The translations under genes and the position numbers were made by a program. A DNA stretch of 64,000 nt, taken from the NCBI GenBank assembly GCA_963580455.1, contig OY756964.1, positions 3,162,001-3,226,000 of the forward strand, read 5' to 3'. The notes under the pieces are model-generated. The model worked only from the letters and a program-made list of their open reading frames with translations. It was not told the origin of the DNA and did no database searches. This stretch comes from Euonymus europaeus. Lineage: Eukaryota > Streptophyta > Magnoliopsida > Celastrales > Celastraceae. Positions 60,739 through 64,000 of this stretch are shown here, one piece after another. Numbering within the stretch: the first letter of the stretch is position 1; every line of letters begins with the position of its first letter.

Positions 60739-63700
60739 ATGGGTCTTGATAGGACTGTCCGGTGTCTCATGTTATTACTAGTGGTGGGTTCGCTAGTGAC
60801 CTGCACTAGAGGAGAAGACCCTTACAGGTTCTATACATGGAATGTCACTTACGGTGATATCTACCCACTCGGTGTTAAACAAACGGTACTTTCCATTCCG
60901 TTCCTGTTAATTTTCACTGTTTTCATTCACTTGTAATTTCTGGACTTACTATTTGATGGAATGAATGAATGGGTTATGGCCTTATGTACGAGTTTTTTGA
61001 TGGAATGCAGGGGATATTGATAAACGGTCAATTTCCAGGGCCACAGATTGAGTCTGTGACAAATGATAACCTGATTGTCAATGTTTTTAATAGCTTGGAT
61101 GAACCTTTTCTCCTCTCCTGGTTAGTACCACTTCATTTTTTCCCTCCTTGTGCACTATTTGTTCTATTTAGTTTTTGCTAAATATGCTCATGCTATTCTT
61201 TGAAAGAAAATTATTTAGTCATTCCAATTTTAGATGCATATTTAGTGAACTTCAATTTTTGAGGTGGATGGAAATCTTTTGGCTCAATGTGGATTTAATT
61301 AGGTTAGTTTGTCAGATGCACTGCAGCTTCATTACAGCCGCCAATAAATTTTGCTTCCTCTCTAGGAAAAGGACAACCATATAGAACCACTAACAAAAAA
61401 CTGATGGTCATGTCTGAATATGATGAGTTTAGATCTTGTTTTTTGTTCTAACTCTGCTCTAACCGGTATAACTAATTGGAGATTTTTTTTCCTCCTAACT
61501 TAGCATGATATCATGATATCATCACTGCTGAGCCCGTAGAACTGTAAGCAGGGTTGCTTTCACTCCCCCCTTTTGTATTAGAATGAAAATAAATGTCAGA
61601 ATTCTCTTTTGGAGTGATGGTTTTAAGATCAAGTTCTTCTACTTCTCCTTCATCTGCTTCACTTGAGGAGAGTATCAGTGCTATTATGGTAGGTGAGAGT
61701 GTAATCCTCTGTCCTTAGGTGGAGTATTCTTGCCTTTCAATCCAGTTTGGTTGAGTTTTCCTTTCATCACTATTAGATTTTATGTTAGAATTCTTGTAGG
61801 AATGGAGTGCAGCAGAGAAGGAACTCGTGGCAGGATGGAGTCTATGGCACAAACTGTCCCATCCCACCAGGGCAGAACTTCACTTATGTGCTTCAAGTCA
61901 AAGATCAGATCGGTAGCTATTTCTACTTCCCCTCTCTTGGCATGCACAAAGCTGCAGGGGGTTTTGGTGGTTTCAAAATTGCAAGTCGTTCTGTAATTCC
62001 TGTACCATTTGCTCCTCCAGCTGGAGAATTCACTATTCTTGCTGGTGACTGGTTCATCAAAAACCACACTGTAAGCTGCTTGATTGGAACACATAGTATG
62101 CCCTATTAAAATTTTCAGCTTGAGAATTAAGTTAGTGACAAACAAATCATGCGATTTGTGTTATGGATGGCTGGCAAGTCATGTTCATCATCTTACTGAT
62201 TTTTGTTTCTGTTTCTAATTTGAACTTTACAGGATTTGAAAGCCATTCTGGACGGTGGAAGTGATCTCCCCTTCCCTGATGGGCTTCTTATCAATGGTCG
62301 TGGATCGAATGGATACACATTCACAGTTGATCAAGGTAACAAATGGTGATGAATAGTAAATTTTACTTTTTTGGTATTTATGCTTAGGCCATGGTATTTT
62401 GTGTAAACTAATTTTGCGGTGAACTTGTTGGCAGGCAAGACTTATCGGTTCCGAATTTCAAATGTGGGGCTTGCCACCTCTATCAATTTCAGGATACAAG
62501 GCCATAAGTTGGTTTTGGTAGAGGTGGAAGGAATCCACACTCTCCAGAACTCTTATGATTCACTTGACCTCCATCTAGGACAGTCCCTCTCTGTATTGGT
62601 TACTGCTGATCAGCCACCACAAAATTACTACATTGTTGTCTCATCACGTTTCACCACTCAAGTTCTCAATGCGACCTCCTTTTTCCGCTATAGTAATTCA
62701 GCGGGAATTGTTTCTGGCCCTCTTCCTATTGGGCCAACAACTCAAATTGATTTATCTCTTGAACAAGCTCGATCCTTAAGGTATTATTGCTTTTCTTAAA
62801 AGTTATTTTCCAGCTTTAGGTTCATTGGAAGCAACTACTCACTGATTTTATAATGCTGATAAGGCCAAGCATCAAACGTGAAATACTTTCTGCTGAAGGA
62901 TTCAAGGTCTCAGTCTCACACTGGAATGAAATCATGTTTTTCCCCCTTTAGGAAGAAGTATAAAAGAGAGCAACTAATTTTTTGTGTGGAAGTTTGAGAC
63001 AGAAAGATTAGTTTATAATTTTTTAAAAATAGCTAATGAATTTGGATGGACACAATTTTTTTTCCCTAGAGCAATCTGGATTTTCACCATGATTGTGAGA
63101 TGGGAATGATTGCTGCGTATTTTTTCTGACTATGCTTTCGTAAGTCATTTATCTTCTCTTGTAATTTTGTCGTGCCATATGTCAAACCAGACGAAATCTG
63201 ACTGCTAGTGGGCCAAGACCAAATCCGCAAGGTTCTTATCATTATGGAATGATCAACACAACTCGGACAATTCGACTGCAGAATTCTGCTCCAATTATTA
63301 ATGGCAAACAGCGATATGCTGTCAATAGTGTGTCCTTCATACCAGCTGACACTCCTCTTAAGCTTGCTGACTATTTCAAGATATCAGGAGTCTTCAGTCT
63401 TGGTAGTATCCCATACAGCCCCACTGGTGCTGGTGCTTACCTCCAAACTTCTGTCATGGCAGCCGACTTTAGAGGTTACGTTGAGATTGTTTTTGAAAAC
63501 CCTGAAGATACTGTGGAATCCTGGCACATTGATGGTCACAACTTCTTTGTTGTGGGGTAAGTTTTTGGCTGTACTTTCACTCTAATGCCCTCCAGTTTGC
63601 ATTTTGATTCATCCATTGCATTCCATGTCCTGTAGTGGCAAAGCTTTTTGAAGGAAACAATGGAGATTGCAGAGTCCGGAATTGAACCTTATTATTTTTG

Positions 63701-63839
63701 CAGCAAGTGGTCACTCACATTTCTTTGATTCTGAAGCTAACAGTATTTTGAAATGGGCAGGATGGATGGAGGCCAGTGGTCACCTGCTAGTAGATTGAGT
63801 TACAACTTAAGAGATACAATTTCTCGTTGCACGGTTCAG
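60739..63839 (+). CDS. SKU5-similar (SKS) multicopper-oxidase-like protein, 3' partial
   Basis: Exons 60739..60885, 61011..61120, 61800..62070, 62233..62335, 62435..62780, 63191..63556 and 63761..63839 join in frame to 474 codons; at least one more exon lies outside the window. A signal peptide (about 1-25, LMLLLVVGSLVTCTRG) precedes EDPYRFYTWNVTYGDIYPLG. Cupredoxin-type blocks follow: INGQFPGPQIES, RRNSWQDGVYGTNCPIPPG, DQIGSYFYFPSLGMHKAAGG, GHKLVLVEVEG and ESWHIDGHNFFVVG. The copper-binding His motifs of true ascorbate oxidase are largely replaced (SWNGVQQR in place of HWHG), as is known for SKS proteins, so oxidase activity is doubtful. SKS proteins act at the cell wall or plasma membrane in directional growth and pollen. 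Exact SKS number not assigned. Confidence 0.93.
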
Positions 63840-64000
63840 GTACAATAACCTGTCACGGATATCTACATAATTCTTACCATAAATACACAATGCAGGCAAT
63901 GCCGTTGCAAAATAGACGTTACATATTCATTGTAATACTATTCCATCGTGTTGGTCATGATATCCTGGTCAGTTGATTATGTGAAAGTTCTCGTCATTTG
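63840..64000 (+). other. SKS intron running off the window
   Basis: It starts with a GT donor (CAG|GTACAATAAC). No further exon lies before the window end. Confidence 0.6.

Overview
The window is nuclear DNA of a dicotyledonous flowering plant. It is AT-rich, its genes carry many short GT-AG introns, the gene families are plant-specific (GAMYB-type MYB, SKU5-similar, CslG, SIP aquaporin, chloroplast site-2 protease), it has plant MIR171 hairpins and nuclear tRNAs, and MITE-, hAT- and SINE-like insertions lie between the genes. I cannot name the species.

Layout from left to right. 1-3099 (+) is the 3' part of an RRP6-like 3 exonuclease gene. 3420-4790 holds two head-to-head broken copies of the 3' end of AXR1. 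8488-13828 (-) is an intact 14-exon AXR1/AXL gene (NEDD8-activating E1 regulatory subunit) with a hAT-like insertion in one intron. A SINE with a 16-bp target-site duplication lies at 14193-14596. 15576-18668 (-) is a six-exon cellulose-synthase-like G gene with a tRNA-Ser(UGA) gene inside its first intron. 20724-24243 is a 3.5-kb inverted repeat, each arm carrying a broken papain-type protease fragment. 25862-26480 is a three-copy tandem repeat. 30386-30480 (-) is a MIR171 hairpin. 31773-33669 (+) is ATG8. 35094-35167 (+) is tRNA-Asn(GUU). 36896-38460 (-) is a GAMYB/MYB101-like gene with a miR159 target site.

In the right half, 38762-41169 and 42783-45142 are two copies of a 2.4-kb segment in the same orientation. 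They flank a cystatin-like gene (41420-42385, +), and the second copy runs into an intact ARASP-type chloroplast site-2 protease gene (44878-46245, -). A second MIR171 hairpin lies at 50098-50195 (-). It is followed by duplicated non-coding sequence with a possible 32-residue secreted or membrane peptide gene (52888-53071, +), an intact SIP1 aquaporin gene (53522-54256, -), a foldback MITE, an LTR-like block, an F-box/FBD pseudogene (58222-59640) and the first seven exons of an SKU5-similar gene (60739-63839, +, running off the window).

The genes do not form a pathway. From memory, RRP6L3, AXL, MYB101 and ARASP lie near each other on Arabidopsis chromosome 2 (At2g32410-At2g32480), so this looks like a conserved block expanded by insertions. 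The most unusual theme is small-RNA potential: two MIR171 genes, a miR159-targeted MYB, a long hairpin of protease fragments, and an inverted-repeat AXR1 pseudogene 3.7 kb from its parent. Exon coordinates were derived by hand from splice sites, reading frame and family similarity. No alignment or database search was run.
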